This document shows, one piece after another, positions 1 through 6,908 of a DNA stretch of 60,565 nucleotides. Numbering within the stretch: the first letter of the stretch is position 1; each line of letters begins with the position of its first letter. A program made the position numbers and the translations under genes. The notes beneath the pieces were generated by a model. The model saw nothing but the letters and a program-made list of their open reading frames with translations. It was not told the origin of the DNA and ran no database searches. The DNA is from Paenibacillaceae bacterium (GTDB lineage Bacteria; Bacillota; Bacilli; Paenibacillales; Paenibacillaceae), in NCBI GenBank assembly GCA_004134985.1, contig REGQ01000034.1, positions 1-60,565 of the forward strand. The letters run 5' to 3'.

Positions 1-400
1 AACGTAGCACCTATAACATCTTATTTTCTTTGTCCCGATGGAAAATCTTACTTACACAAACTTCTTGACGCTACCGGCTCAGTTTCCTTACAATATTTAT
101 TGGGCTCTATTTCCCTGAATAGCGCTTGTCATCAGCGTTAGAATTCCATTCATGCGGTTAGAAATCCACTCGCGCCCGCTATGCTGTCACCGGTTAGAAT
201 TCCACGCGCGCGCGGTGCTTTCGCTGTATGACGGCAGTCGGTTCACCACATTGGAACGCCGCGTACCCTTCCCGCACTCCCCTTTCACAGTTGGTAGCAT
301 TGCAGGAAGTCGGATTCACAAGAAATCTGCCTTTGGGAACTTTCCATTAAGATTACCACCTTTAAATTAATGGCTATGTTAAATTCTAATGTTGATTTTT
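1..400. other. No supported gene at the left edge
   Basis: Nothing here can be called with confidence. Frame 1 is open from the window edge to a TAG at 139-141 and could be the 3' end of a gene running in from the left, but it has no recognisable domain. The motif GTTAGAA occurs three times (about 137, 158 and 192), each followed by a similar TCCA-containing stretch. The ORF at 152-370 is Arg/His/Pro-rich without an RBS and looks like translated non-coding DNA. Confidence 0.3.
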
Positions 401-467
401 GACGATAAGAAAACCGCCTTGATAAAAAGGCGGTTTATTGAGCTAAGTTTCCCGTTAGTTCAACCGT
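400..467 (-). repeat. attC-like hairpin element D
   Basis: A strong core hairpin has arms AAACCGCCTT (411-420) and AAGGCGGTTT (427-436). To its right are TTGAGCTAAG (438-447), a six-base spacer TTTCCC, and GTTAGTT (454-460). This right flank matches the L'-spacer-R' side of the better preserved elements near 2.8 and 3.9 kb. The left flank is not clearly conserved. It sits directly after the stop codon of the minus-strand decayed ORF. The core alone could also work as a transcription terminator. Confidence 0.45.
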
Positions 468-468
468 G

Positions 469-792
469 TTAGACTCCGTAGAACTCTTTTATCTTCAGCC
501 AAGACTCATACCAAAATGTTTTCGATTTATATGGTATGGCAATCTCTATCTGTTCATCATTTTTTATTATAAAAAACTGCATTATCTGTGGCTTTCAAAC
601 TATCTCCAAAACCAAATACGATATCTTGGCTGTCTTTTCTATATTGTTCTTCTCTTCTATCTGCACACTCCGCTTTATCAACCGAAGACCTTTTTTCAAT
701 TTCTTTGTTCCACCTGTTCAAATTTGTCTATAACTGTTCGTTTGTGAGATAAAAAGTGGCACCTTCCCATCTTCAAAGAAAGGGTAATCATC
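469..792 (-). pseudogene. Decayed small ORF, two frameshifts
   Basis: Minus-strand translation shows coding-like sequence spread over three frames. The segments run: a stretch beginning DDYPFFEDGKVPLFISQTNS, then one containing NRWNKEIEKRSS and DIVFGFGDSL, then IEIAIPYKSKTFWYESWLK ending KEFYGV and TAA at 469-471. Frame changes fall near positions 730 and 565. No start codon with an RBS was found at the 5' end. I do not recognise the family. The mixed charged/aromatic composition and a stop directly before a hairpin element argue for a once-real gene of about 107 residues. Sequencing error is an alternative cause of the frameshifts. Confidence 0.5.
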
Positions 793-810
793 TCATAATT
801 ATGAACGCTA

Positions 811-890
811 GAAGTTAACGAATAATTCATTATAATGCCCGTTACTTTAATGTAAAAACGGCAACCGGTCGCGTGGCCGACTGCCGTAAT
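811..890 (-). repeat. attC-like hairpin element E (partly decayed)
   Basis: The left flank has AGTTAAC (813-819) and CCC-GTTACTTTAA (838-850). The core hairpin at 859-886 (CGGCA...TGCCG, with GGTC/GGCC inside) resembles the core of the element at 3.9 kb base for base in its outer parts. The right L'-R' flank is not recognisable. It lies just 3' of the MerR gene, which ends at 948. Confidence 0.4.
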
Positions 891-947
891 GTCTTGGTAC
901 TGTTTGAGTTTTTACAATGCCCTTCCTATTTTCAGCCATTTTCCTGT

Positions 948-1697
948 TCACGATTGAGATATATGATGCATAATAGCACTGTGTAGAAAATCTGCTAAAT
1001 CCTCATTGCTATATTGATTAAAGTAGTTATTGAATCGTGCATCGAATTTGTAAGTATCGGCAATGCAAGCCAGTAACTCTGTATCACATGGCATGAATTG
1101 CATTAGATTTTTTTTCCACTCCTCGATTAATCGCTGAACTTCATCGGAGGAAGGATGCTGATCGACACAAGACGCAATTTGCTTGAATACTTCCTCCATC
1201 GATTGAAAACGTTCATCTTTTTCATCTTGTGATAGTTTATCCAACGTTTCATTAAACACATTATACGCTTCTGTTTCACCATAAATGAATCTCGCCTCAT
1301 TTGCGTATTGTTCTTTTAATGGCAAAACGGAAGAACTGTTGAAGATTTGCAAATGACTAATATCATTCCCCGAAACGTATTCTTCGAGAGCTACCATGAT
1401 GGTTTCTAGTCTTTGTTTTTTCGATAATAAGGTTTGACTTTGCTTCTTTAATATTTGTTTCTGTTCTTGCCTGGTCAGCTTTAAAATGTCCGCAATTTCT
1501 TTCAAGGAAAAATCCATTTCCTTTAAGAACAAAATAGTTTGAAGTTTTTCCAAACTGCTTCGATCATATAAGCGATACCCTTTTTCCGTCAGATGTGTCG
1601 GTTTAAATAAATCAATCCTATCGTAATAATGCAAGGTCCGGCTTGTAATGCCTGTAATCTGAACAATATCTTTAACAGCTAATAATGGTTTCTTCAT
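948..1697 (-). CDS. MerR-family regulator with TipAS-like ligand domain
   Basis: A 249-residue transcription factor. Residues 1-75 form a MerR winged helix: the start VKDIVQITGITSRTLHYYDR and KGYRLYDRSSLEKLQTI are typical. A coiled coil follows at about 76-110. The C-terminal 130 residues (YANEARFIYGETEAY..., DTELLACIADTYKFDARF, ending in an LHSAIMHH helix) match the TipAS drug-binding domain, which in TipA-type proteins binds antibiotics or other bulky ligands and switches the promoter on. The start codon lies inside the last 26 bases of the upstream protease gene, so the two are co-translated. The promoter of the pair carries a MerR-type 19-bp spacer with a dyad, implying autoregulation. 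Both genes look like a self-contained drug-response unit; the ligand is unknown. Confidence 0.85.
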   Translation of the reverse strand: MKKPLLAVKDIVQITGITSRTLHYYDRIDLFKPTHLTEKGYRLYDRSSLEKLQTILFLKEMDFSLKEIADILKLTRQEQKQILKKQSQTLLSKKQRLETIMVALEEYVSGNDISHLQIFNSSSVLPLKEQYANEARFIYGETEAYNVFNETLDKLSQDEKDERFQSMEEVFKQIASCVDQHPSSDEVQRLIEEWKKNLMQFMPCDTELLACIADTYKFDARFNNYFNQYSNEDLADFLHSAIMHHISQS

Positions 1698-2598
1698 CCC
1701 AAAATCCTTTTACTTCGTCTAGTATTTGAGCAGCAGGTGTTATTGTGGCCTCAAAGATCGTTCTTCCTGTTTTTCTTAAATAATATTGGATTAAATAATA
1801 TCCACAAGCGTAGCCAGCACTATAAGGCATATTGACCGGTTCAAAGTTTTGAAGTTTGGCGATCTCGTCACCGTAAAGATACGGAGCAAATTTATCAAAC
1901 CCTGTTAATTGCAATTGCTCTCTAAGGACAGGCTTTATGCGCCTGTTAAGTGTGTCTGCGTTTGTTTTCGTTACCCAAGGGCCGAGCAATTCTTCTCCAA
2001 ACATGAACGTAGCAAAGTTTTCAGCTAATCCTTCACTTACAATGAGCTCGCCCAAATTAACGGTGTGATCCCACTGAATAAATTGATATCGCACATTATG
2101 GTTGCATTCGTGCGCCAGCGCAGCCTTCATTCGAGGAATCGTGTACTCATTTGGCAAGAGTGTACCCCAGATAAACCCGGGAATGCCCCCAAAGCCGCTA
2201 TATCCTTCGTTTATTGTTAAGGCACGGTTTTCCGGATTCCCTAGTTGAATGGTAAACAAATATTCAGATACGGGGAGACTTATTTCATGTTCTATAAATA
2301 GACGGAGGCTTTTCCTTACAGCGTGCTCACACTCTAACCAAAAAGAATCTGACGAAATCAACTCTACCTCAGGTGAAATCTGTTGGGTAATCTGATCAGG
2401 GGATCGATGCATCATACTATTAAACGTAACAACGTCAAAACCATTCGCCTCTTCAGCTCTAAAAGGCATCTGTTGAATTTGCCATTGTTTCATAAAAGGA
2501 GCCATCATTTCGTTTCTGAATAATTCAAGTTTTTCCTCGGGCGAAGCTTGGGCAACTTTTTGATAAATGTGGTCTGAACGCAATGTTATTATGTTCAT
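1672..2598 (-). CDS. DUF2268-type putative zinc protease
   Basis: A 308-residue protein. The ATG at 2598 is chosen because AGGAG stands seven bases upstream; the ORF can be read 13 codons further without an RBS. The signature is AALAHECNHNVRYQ (HExxH zinc motif), followed by GELIVSEGLAENFA, which supplies a downstream acidic residue, and GYACGYYLIQYY near the C-terminus. This arrangement fits DUF2268 predicted Zn-dependent proteases. No signal peptide is visible, so it should act in the cytoplasm. It is first gene of a two-gene unit with the overlapping MerR regulator, under a MerR-type promoter. Substrate and physiological role are unknown; a role in response to the MerR ligand is inference from the operon. 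Confidence 0.8.
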   Translation of the reverse strand: MNIITLRSDHIYQKVAQASPEEKLELFRNEMMAPFMKQWQIQQMPFRAEEANGFDVVTFNSMMHRSPDQITQQISPEVELISSDSFWLECEHAVRKSLRLFIEHEISLPVSEYLFTIQLGNPENRALTINEGYSGFGGIPGFIWGTLLPNEYTIPRMKAALAHECNHNVRYQFIQWDHTVNLGELIVSEGLAENFATFMFGEELLGPWVTKTNADTLNRRIKPVLREQLQLTGFDKFAPYLYGDEIAKLQNFEPVNMPYSAGYACGYYLIQYYLRKTGRTIFEATITPAAQILDEVKGFWDEETIISC

Positions 2599-2628
2599 AT
2601 CTCTCACTCCTAGTCGTTTATAGTGAGA

Positions 2629-2659
2629 ATTATGCACTATGACCTAACGTCAGAGTCAA
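2629..2659 (-). promoter_or_regulatory. MerR-type promoter with 19-bp spacer and dyad
   Basis: On the minus strand a -35 TTGACT (2654-2659) and a -10 CATAAT (2629-2634) are separated by exactly 19 bp. The spacer holds the dyad TGAC-GTTAG-GTCA, whose outer bases also match (ACT/AGT), giving a 21-bp near-palindrome at 2636-2656. An over-long spacer with a centred dyad is the hallmark of promoters untwisted by activated MerR regulators. It drives the DUF2268-MerR pair, so the MerR protein is the obvious ligand-dependent activator. Confidence 0.8.
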
Positions 2660-2768
2660 GAACTTTGGATTAATACTGAAAATTAGGTACATGGTGTTCC
2701 ATTAGATACCTCCAAGAATGAGTTAAATAATGATTAAATAAATCTACCAATCTTCAACGTACTCTTAA

Positions 2769-2858
2769 AACTATTCTGCCCGTTAGCTTAACAAAGAAGG
2801 GGAGCAGTTGCCTTAGCATACTGCTTCTTATTTGTTCAACTAACGTTCCCCGTTAGCT
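2769..2858 (-). repeat. attC-like hairpin element A
   Basis: Read on the plus strand: degenerate R'' AACTATT (2769-2775), spacer CTGCCC, L'' GTTAGCTTAACAAAGAAG (2782-2799), a loop region, L' starting CTTCTTATTTG and ending CAACTAAC (2824-2844), spacer GTTCCCC, and R' GTTAGCT (2852-2858). L'' and L' pair over about 17 bases with a small bulge. The layout is the two-box stem of an integron attC site. It follows the 3' end of the TetR/Cys-rich gene pair. The rest of the 2599-2954 gap holds only the promoter above and AT-rich DNA. Confidence 0.55.
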
Positions 2859-2954
2859 TAATCCTCATAAGAAAAATTCGTAAAGACGGAGTTGCTCGGT
2901 TTAATTGTTGCCGCGGCGTTTTAGTGCAATATTTGACGATAATCGTTGAGAAAA

Positions 2955-3137
2955 TCAAAAATTACGATTTATCCTGTTCATAAAACTCAATATAGCTTCA
3001 ATGCGTATTTTATCAGCGCATTCTTCGCAACAAAAATACTTAACCTTTCTTTCCTTTGCTTGCTTATATTTTAGTGAACCTTCGTATGCTTTGAATGTTT
3101 TTTTACAACTAAAACAAAGTACCTCATAGTAAAACAT
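2955..3137 (-). CDS. Small Cys-rich putative zinc-ribbon protein (DUF2197-like)
   Basis: A 60-residue protein with CFSC near the N-terminus (residues 8-11) and CCEEC at residues 36-40. The spacing of two cysteine pairs fits a small zinc ribbon, and the overall pattern resembles DUF2197 proteins, which have no known function. An RBS-like GAGGGCGGA lies just before the ATG. The gene starts 14 bases after the TetR gene stops, so the two form one transcript. What it does is not known; co-transcription suggests it may be part of the TetR regulon. Confidence 0.6.
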   Translation of the reverse strand: MFYYEVLCFSCKKTFKAYEGSLKYKQAKERKVKYFCCEECADKIRIEAILSFMNRINRNF

Positions 3138-3151
3138 TGTTATCCGCCCTC

Positions 3152-3793
3152 CTAAGTGACACCCTGCTTTCTAGTTGATATATCGAAGATTGTAACCAGT
3201 TCTCTCGTATATTCCTGAACATCTAAATGGGGCTTTCTCATTAATTCCATGGTGAACCCGTCAATGGCATTTCTTATTGTTAACGCCATTACCCTTGCCG
3301 ATGATTTGGTAAATTCCCGAAATATCCCTTCTTGCATTCCTTGGGTGAGAATATTTTCAATTGGAACTAATACGGCTTCATCGTGTTCTGCCGCAAACTG
3401 AAGTTTACCATTAGCAGTTATCGTTTTAGAAACCAATTCTATAACAGCGAAAACATGCTTCCGATTTTCAGCTACAAATGCAAGATTGGATTCAATGTAT
3501 ACTCGAAGCATTTCTTTAGGAGATTTTTGGGCTTCTATTCGCGGAGCAATGTATGATTGCCAAGCTATATAGTATTCGATAGTTATTTGCTCCAATAATT
3601 CCTCTTTATTTTCAAAGTGGTAAGAAATAACCCCCTTACTGATTTTCGCACGTTTTGCAATCTCTCCTAAAGAGGCTTGAGTGAAACCTACTTCTGCGAT
3701 TGTCTCAATCGCACATTCCACAATTTGAGCTCTACGGGCTTTTTCGATGAATGACATTTTTTTTGGGTTAGTTGGATCATTTTTTTTACTCAT
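3152..3793 (-). CDS. TetR-family transcriptional regulator
   Basis: A 213-residue regulator. A Lys/Asn-rich N-terminal tip precedes a TetR HTH at about residues 15-65: RRAQIVECAIETIAEVGFTQ, then LGEIAKRAKISKGVISYHF with the recognition helix. The helical remainder fits a ligand-binding TetR C domain; AENRKHVFAVIEL and VLVPIENILTQGMQEGIFRE resemble BetI-like or multidrug-type regulators. A GTAC-centred dyad just upstream of the start would serve autoregulation. It is followed at 14 bases by the small Cys-rich gene. No transporter or enzyme target lies adjacent, so its regulon must be elsewhere or be only itself. Confidence 0.85.
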   Translation of the reverse strand: MSKKNDPTNPKKMSFIEKARRAQIVECAIETIAEVGFTQASLGEIAKRAKISKGVISYHFENKEELLEQITIEYYIAWQSYIAPRIEAQKSPKEMLRVYIESNLAFVAENRKHVFAVIELVSKTITANGKLQFAAEHDEAVLVPIENILTQGMQEGIFREFTKSSARVMALTIRNAIDGFTMELMRKPHLDVQEYTRELVTIFDISTRKQGVT

Positions 3794-3802
3794 GTTTTTA
3801 TT

Positions 3803-3821
3803 TTAGTACAGTCGTACAAAA
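3803..3821 (-). promoter_or_regulatory. Candidate TetR autoregulatory operator
   Basis: On the minus strand TTTGTACGACTGTACTAAA forms an imperfect inverted repeat: two GTAC half-sites four bases apart, with AT-rich flanks that also mirror each other. It ends ten bases before the TetR start codon, a usual place for an autorepressor site. Confidence 0.5.
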
Positions 3822-3833
3822 AAATCAAACAAA

Positions 3834-3869
3834 AAAACCATTTAGGTGAATATGATCTAAATGGTTTTT
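3834..3869 (-). terminator. Intrinsic terminator between DUF1579 and TetR units
   Basis: The arms AAAACCATTTAG and CTAAATGGTTTT are perfect 12-base complements around a 12-base loop. On the minus strand a run of T follows directly, so it should stop transcription coming from the DUF1579 gene before it enters the TetR promoter. Confidence 0.7.
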
Positions 3870-3883
3870 AAACCCCTTTATAC

Positions 3884-3972
3884 AACTAACCTGCCCGTTA
3901 GCTTAAAAAGGCAACTGATCGCTCTGACCAACTGCCTTCTCTTCTTTATTCAACTATCGTTTCCCGTTAGTT
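3884..3972 (-). repeat. attC-like hairpin element B (best preserved)
   Basis: Read on the plus strand: R'' AACTAAC (3884-3890), spacer CTGCCC, L'' GTTAGCTTAA (3897-3906), core palindrome GGCAACTG...CAACTGCC (3910-3936), L' TTCAACTATC (3949-3958), spacer GTTTCCC, R' GTTAGTT (3966-3972). R'' and R' are exact complements over seven bases; L'' and L' match at seven of ten. Two paired boxes split by unpaired spacers are the defining fold of an integron attC site. It lies about 90 bases after the DUF1579 stop codon. Confidence 0.6.
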
Positions 3973-4062
3973 AAGTAGATAGGGGGGCCGCTTTTAGCAG
4001 CCCATTGATAATGATTTCGTATTCGAACCTCAACAGAATATAAATAGTAGGGGATTTTTTAG

Positions 4063-4560
4063 CTAGATGACTTTAGTCAACTTGATGTCCATCCATTGTA
4101 CCCATTTCTTACCGTCGTTTGACAGCTCCCAACTACCTGTTAAGGTGTTGCTATCTTCACTAAACATTCCTGTGAATCGCTCCGATTTCCCCAAAATTGT
4201 CCAGGCACGGTCGAGTAGGTTCGCTTGGTATACACTGAAATTGCCTTGGTTGTCATATGAGTGTGTGGTGTAATTCTGACTGGAAGCATCATAGCCAATG
4301 ATCTCAATAGCCTTAACCTCATCTTTCCCCATATGGCCATCAACATGATGAATAAGAAAATAACCCCCAGGCAACCATTCGTAGGTATCTACTGCTATCA
4401 ACTGATCAGCTGGCCCGGACGGACTCGCTTTAATCACACCCTCTGTATTCCATTTCCCTACGAAGACATTCAAGCGTCCCATTGCAGGATCAGGTTTAGA
4501 CGGATTTTGTGGAGTAAGGGCATTATCATTCTCTGGTTCACTGATATTGTTTGTTGCCAT
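4063..4560 (-). CDS. DUF1579 family protein
   Basis: A 165-residue cytoplasmic protein. The ATG at 4560 is taken because AAAGGAG stands at the right distance; six codons further upstream lie within that RBS. The core begins at MGRLNVFVGKWNTEG and continues with YEWLPGGYFLIHHVD, IIGYDASSQNYTTHSYD and a final TLTGSWELSNDGKKW, a lipocalin-like beta-barrel pattern seen in DUF1579. The family has no established function; such proteins may bind small hydrophobic ligands. It stands alone between two attC-like elements and is the cleanest example of a one-gene cassette in this run. Confidence 0.75.
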   Translation of the reverse strand: MATNNISEPENDNALTPQNPSKPDPAMGRLNVFVGKWNTEGVIKASPSGPADQLIAVDTYEWLPGGYFLIHHVDGHMGKDEVKAIEIIGYDASSQNYTTHSYDNQGNFSVYQANLLDRAWTILGKSERFTGMFSEDSNTLTGSWELSNDGKKWVQWMDIKLTKVI

Positions 4561-4669
4561 TTTGATTTCTCCTTTCATGCGAAGTTCCTTATATCATAGC
4601 AAGTAACAAATGTTATGATTTCTTATCAATTGCTCATTTTATTACCTTGCAAAACCAAATTACCTATTA

Positions 4670-4710
4670 ACCATTACTGCCCGTTAGCTTAACAAGAATA
4701 AGCAGAAAGC
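4670..4710 (-). repeat. attC-like element C (left half only)
   Basis: CTGCCCGTTAGCTTAACAAG at 4676-4695 matches the left half of the element at 2.8 kb almost exactly and continues through AATAAGCAG, then changes into the 3' end of the broken transposase. The TAA stop of the transposase fragment is made by this element's CTTAAC. Either the insertion sequence landed in the element, or the IS relic is itself the last cassette. Confidence 0.5.
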
Positions 4711-5490
4711 CGAAGTTTGGTGTTCGTGTCGGTCACAGTAAACAGGCACGATTTAACCAACATATTCTTCTTATTCGCCGCTGTATTCTCATATTCCTTG
4801 CTATCTATGTAACGGAACCAAGCCAAATGTTGCAAATATTTGGTCGCAACACCATTAAAGCGGTCCATCCATTTTTTCAAACGGCGCCTTCCACGAATCA
4901 GTACAAAGCACGTTTGAATCAGACAGATGACCACCAATCGCCTCATCCAATTTCGTTGTGAAAATACGCCCACGTCCAAGAACCCCAGAGAAAGTCATCT
5001 TCTGGCGGTCGCGGGCGACCAAACGCAAATTTGATCGTTGCTAATGCCGCGATACTTAGCTTTGCCGCCGCGTTTACTAGGTTTGCGTTCGGATATATTC
5101 CGTCTGCCCTTTTCAGAGTATAGGAAATAGGTCTCGTCCATCTCGACGATCCTCTGGAAAAATTCGGTTGGAATTTGCTTCAGTGCAGCAAGAATCTTAT
5201 GCGGCCAGTAAAACAAGGTGACATGCGTGACTTCACCGTTTAACCGTTCTGCACATTTTCTAAGAGAAAAGCCCTCAATCATGCATTCAATAAAACGAAC
5301 CCAAATATGAGGTATCCTCGTTCGTTGCAGAGGGGTATTTGTAAGGTCATTAAACGTTTGGCGACAGGACTTACAACGGTAACGTTGACGTTCAACCTCT
5401 CCAGTACGTGTTTTTACAGGGTACTTCCCAATCGCACGACAGAATGGTTCTTGCAATGCGGACACTGCTAGCTTCTATCCCCCGCCATAC
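4689..5490 (-). pseudogene. IS1595-family transposase, broken
   Basis: Minus-strand pieces of a zinc-ribbon/DDE transposase. CPHCKNHSVVRLG lies in one frame near 5460, then a shift leads into GKYPVKTRTGEVERQRYRC and RCKSCRQTFNDL (second cysteine pair), VEMDETYFLYSEKGRRN (catalytic Asp) and KRGGKAKYRGIS. A further frame change near 5000 leads to DEAIGGHLSD, after which an internal deletion joins CTDSW to RLKKWMDRFNGVATKYLQH. Compared with intact family members about 50-60 residues, including the central catalytic part, are missing. It cannot encode an active enzyme. It marks the right border of the accessory block and shows past mobile-element activity there. Confidence 0.8.
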
Positions 5491-5720
5491 TCTCCATGCG
5501 ATAACTAACTAATGGACCTTCAAGCTGAAGTGGGTGTGAAAACCACTTTTGGAAATGATTTACCATTCAATTTTCATCAAATGTGAACATCCACAATTTC
5601 AGTTTTAATTGGATGTAATCGAAAGTTTATAGGATATTATGTGCTATGGTAGCGTTATATAATGGTCATATTAATAGAATCTACACAATACATGACTTAA
5701 AACTTTAGGAGGTACCCCGC
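5491..5720 (+). promoter_or_regulatory. Upstream region of the mannoside operon
   Basis: AT-rich DNA ahead of the GH130 gene. TATAAT at 5658-5663 is a perfect -10, but the matching -35 position (5635-5640, TATTAT) is poor, which fits a promoter needing an AraC-type activator such as the YesN-like regulator encoded at the end of this operon. An AGGAGG RBS is at 5707-5712. Confidence 0.4.
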
Positions 5721-6737
5721 TTGCAAATCACCAGACACCCGCAGAATCCGATTGTTGTTCCAGGCTTGTTCGAATGGCGCAAAGCCACCGTATTTAATCC
5801 GGCGGTTATTATCGACAATGGCAAGTTTTATATGATCGAGCGCACAGCAGGTTCCCTGACACCATGCAAAAACTTTCTCGGCTTGCTCGAAAGTGAAGAT
5901 GGCGTAAACTTTACTCATGTGAAGGATGAGCCAATTGTCACGCCTGACATGCTTGGTTTCCCTTATGGAAGCGTTCAAGATCCAAGAATTGTAAAAATCG
6001 ATGACACTTTTTATTTGAACTATGCGCTGCGTCCATGTGCAATGAACTACTATCCGACAGGCGTAGGCATCCCTGAACGCTCCATACCGGAATACCCGGA
6101 TGGTTGGGGAGAAGATCCTGGGCATTGGCTTACTCGCTCAAGCATTTTGACATCCAAAGACCTTATCAACTGGGAATTTTTGAGCGATACAACACCTTTG
6201 GACATTAACGACCGTGACAACATCCTGTTCCCGGAAAAAATCAACGGCAAATTCGTACTGCTGCGACGTCCCGAAGAGTATGTGGGCGAACAATACGGTA
6301 CGGAGAAAGCTGCGATGTGGATTACGTATTCCGAAGATCTCATTCATTGGGAAGAGCCGAAACTGCTTGCCAAAGCAGGTCCTGGCGACTGGGAACAGAA
6401 GAAAATCGGTGGTTCAACACCACCAGTTAAAACCGACAAAGGCTGGCTTGTCTTATACCATGGCGTTGACTATGACACAGTATACCGCGTAGGTGCGCTG
6501 CTATTGGATCTGGAAAACCCGGAGAAAATTATTGCCAGAACGAATAACTTCATTATGGAACCGGAAACGTATTACGAAAAATTCGGGTTCCAACTGCCGA
6601 ATGTTATTTTCCCGACCGGTAATGTCGTAAAAGACGACTTGCTGTACATTTATTATGGTGTTACCGATACAGCGATTGCACTCGCAACCGTTCCTTTGGA
6701 TGAGTTGGTTGAATATGTGTTGGATGAAACCACTTAA
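5721..6737 (+). CDS. GH130 beta-mannoside phosphorylase
   Basis: A 338-residue enzyme starting at TTG (5721), ten bases after AGGAGG; no ATG is better placed. It has the five-bladed propeller patterns of GH130: NPIVVPG, ATVFNPAVI, GSVQDPRIVKIDDTFYLNY (catalytic Asp region), WGEDPGHWLTRSSILTSKDLINWE, LRRPEEY, then GGSTPPVKTDKGWLVLYHGV and a final IFPTGNVV...YYGVTDTAIALA. GH130 enzymes cleave beta-mannosides with phosphate, releasing mannose 1-phosphate; members act on mannosyl-glucose, mannosyl-GlcNAc or beta-1,2/1,4-mannooligosaccharides. No signal peptide, so it acts on imported sugar. Six genes from here to 13479 run the same way: enzyme, binding protein, two permeases, sensor kinase, regulator. 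The exact linkage specificity cannot be read by eye. Confidence 0.85.
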   Translation: MQITRHPQNPIVVPGLFEWRKATVFNPAVIIDNGKFYMIERTAGSLTPCKNFLGLLESEDGVNFTHVKDEPIVTPDMLGFPYGSVQDPRIVKIDDTFYLNYALRPCAMNYYPTGVGIPERSIPEYPDGWGEDPGHWLTRSSILTSKDLINWEFLSDTTPLDINDRDNILFPEKINGKFVLLRRPEEYVGEQYGTEKAAMWITYSEDLIHWEEPKLLAKAGPGDWEQKKIGGSTPPVKTDKGWLVLYHGVDYDTVYRVGALLLDLENPEKIIARTNNFIMEPETYYEKFGFQLPNVIFPTGNVVKDDLLYIYYGVTDTAIALATVPLDELVEYVLDETT

Positions 6738-6790
6738 AGCGGCAAAGATTATGAACAAATGGCAATGAATTGTGCCTTACAGTTTAATAT

Positions 6791-6819
6791 GCTGCATGGT
6801 GTTGATCATGCCGTGCAGC
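6791..6819 (+). other. Intergenic stem-loop between phosphorylase and binding-protein genes
   Basis: GCTGCATGG (6791-6799) and CCGTGCAGC (6811-6819) form a nine-base stem with one G-T pair. There is no immediate T-run, so an mRNA-stabilising or attenuating role is more likely than full termination. Confidence 0.4.
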
Positions 6820-6908
6820 CCCTGATCTTATGATTACGCTTTTTTCACTATAGAGAGTTAAGTATGAAATTTTTCGTATTGCAACTATCACAGAAAAGAG
6901 GGTTAAGC

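Noticed and set aside
152-370. 72-residue ORF at the left edge
   Set aside because: No RBS and no protein-like pattern; composition follows repeated non-coding DNA.
466-747. Phe/Tyr/Leu-rich plus-strand ORFs that look like membrane proteins
   Set aside because: They are the antisense of a decayed minus-strand coding region, which has better protein character.
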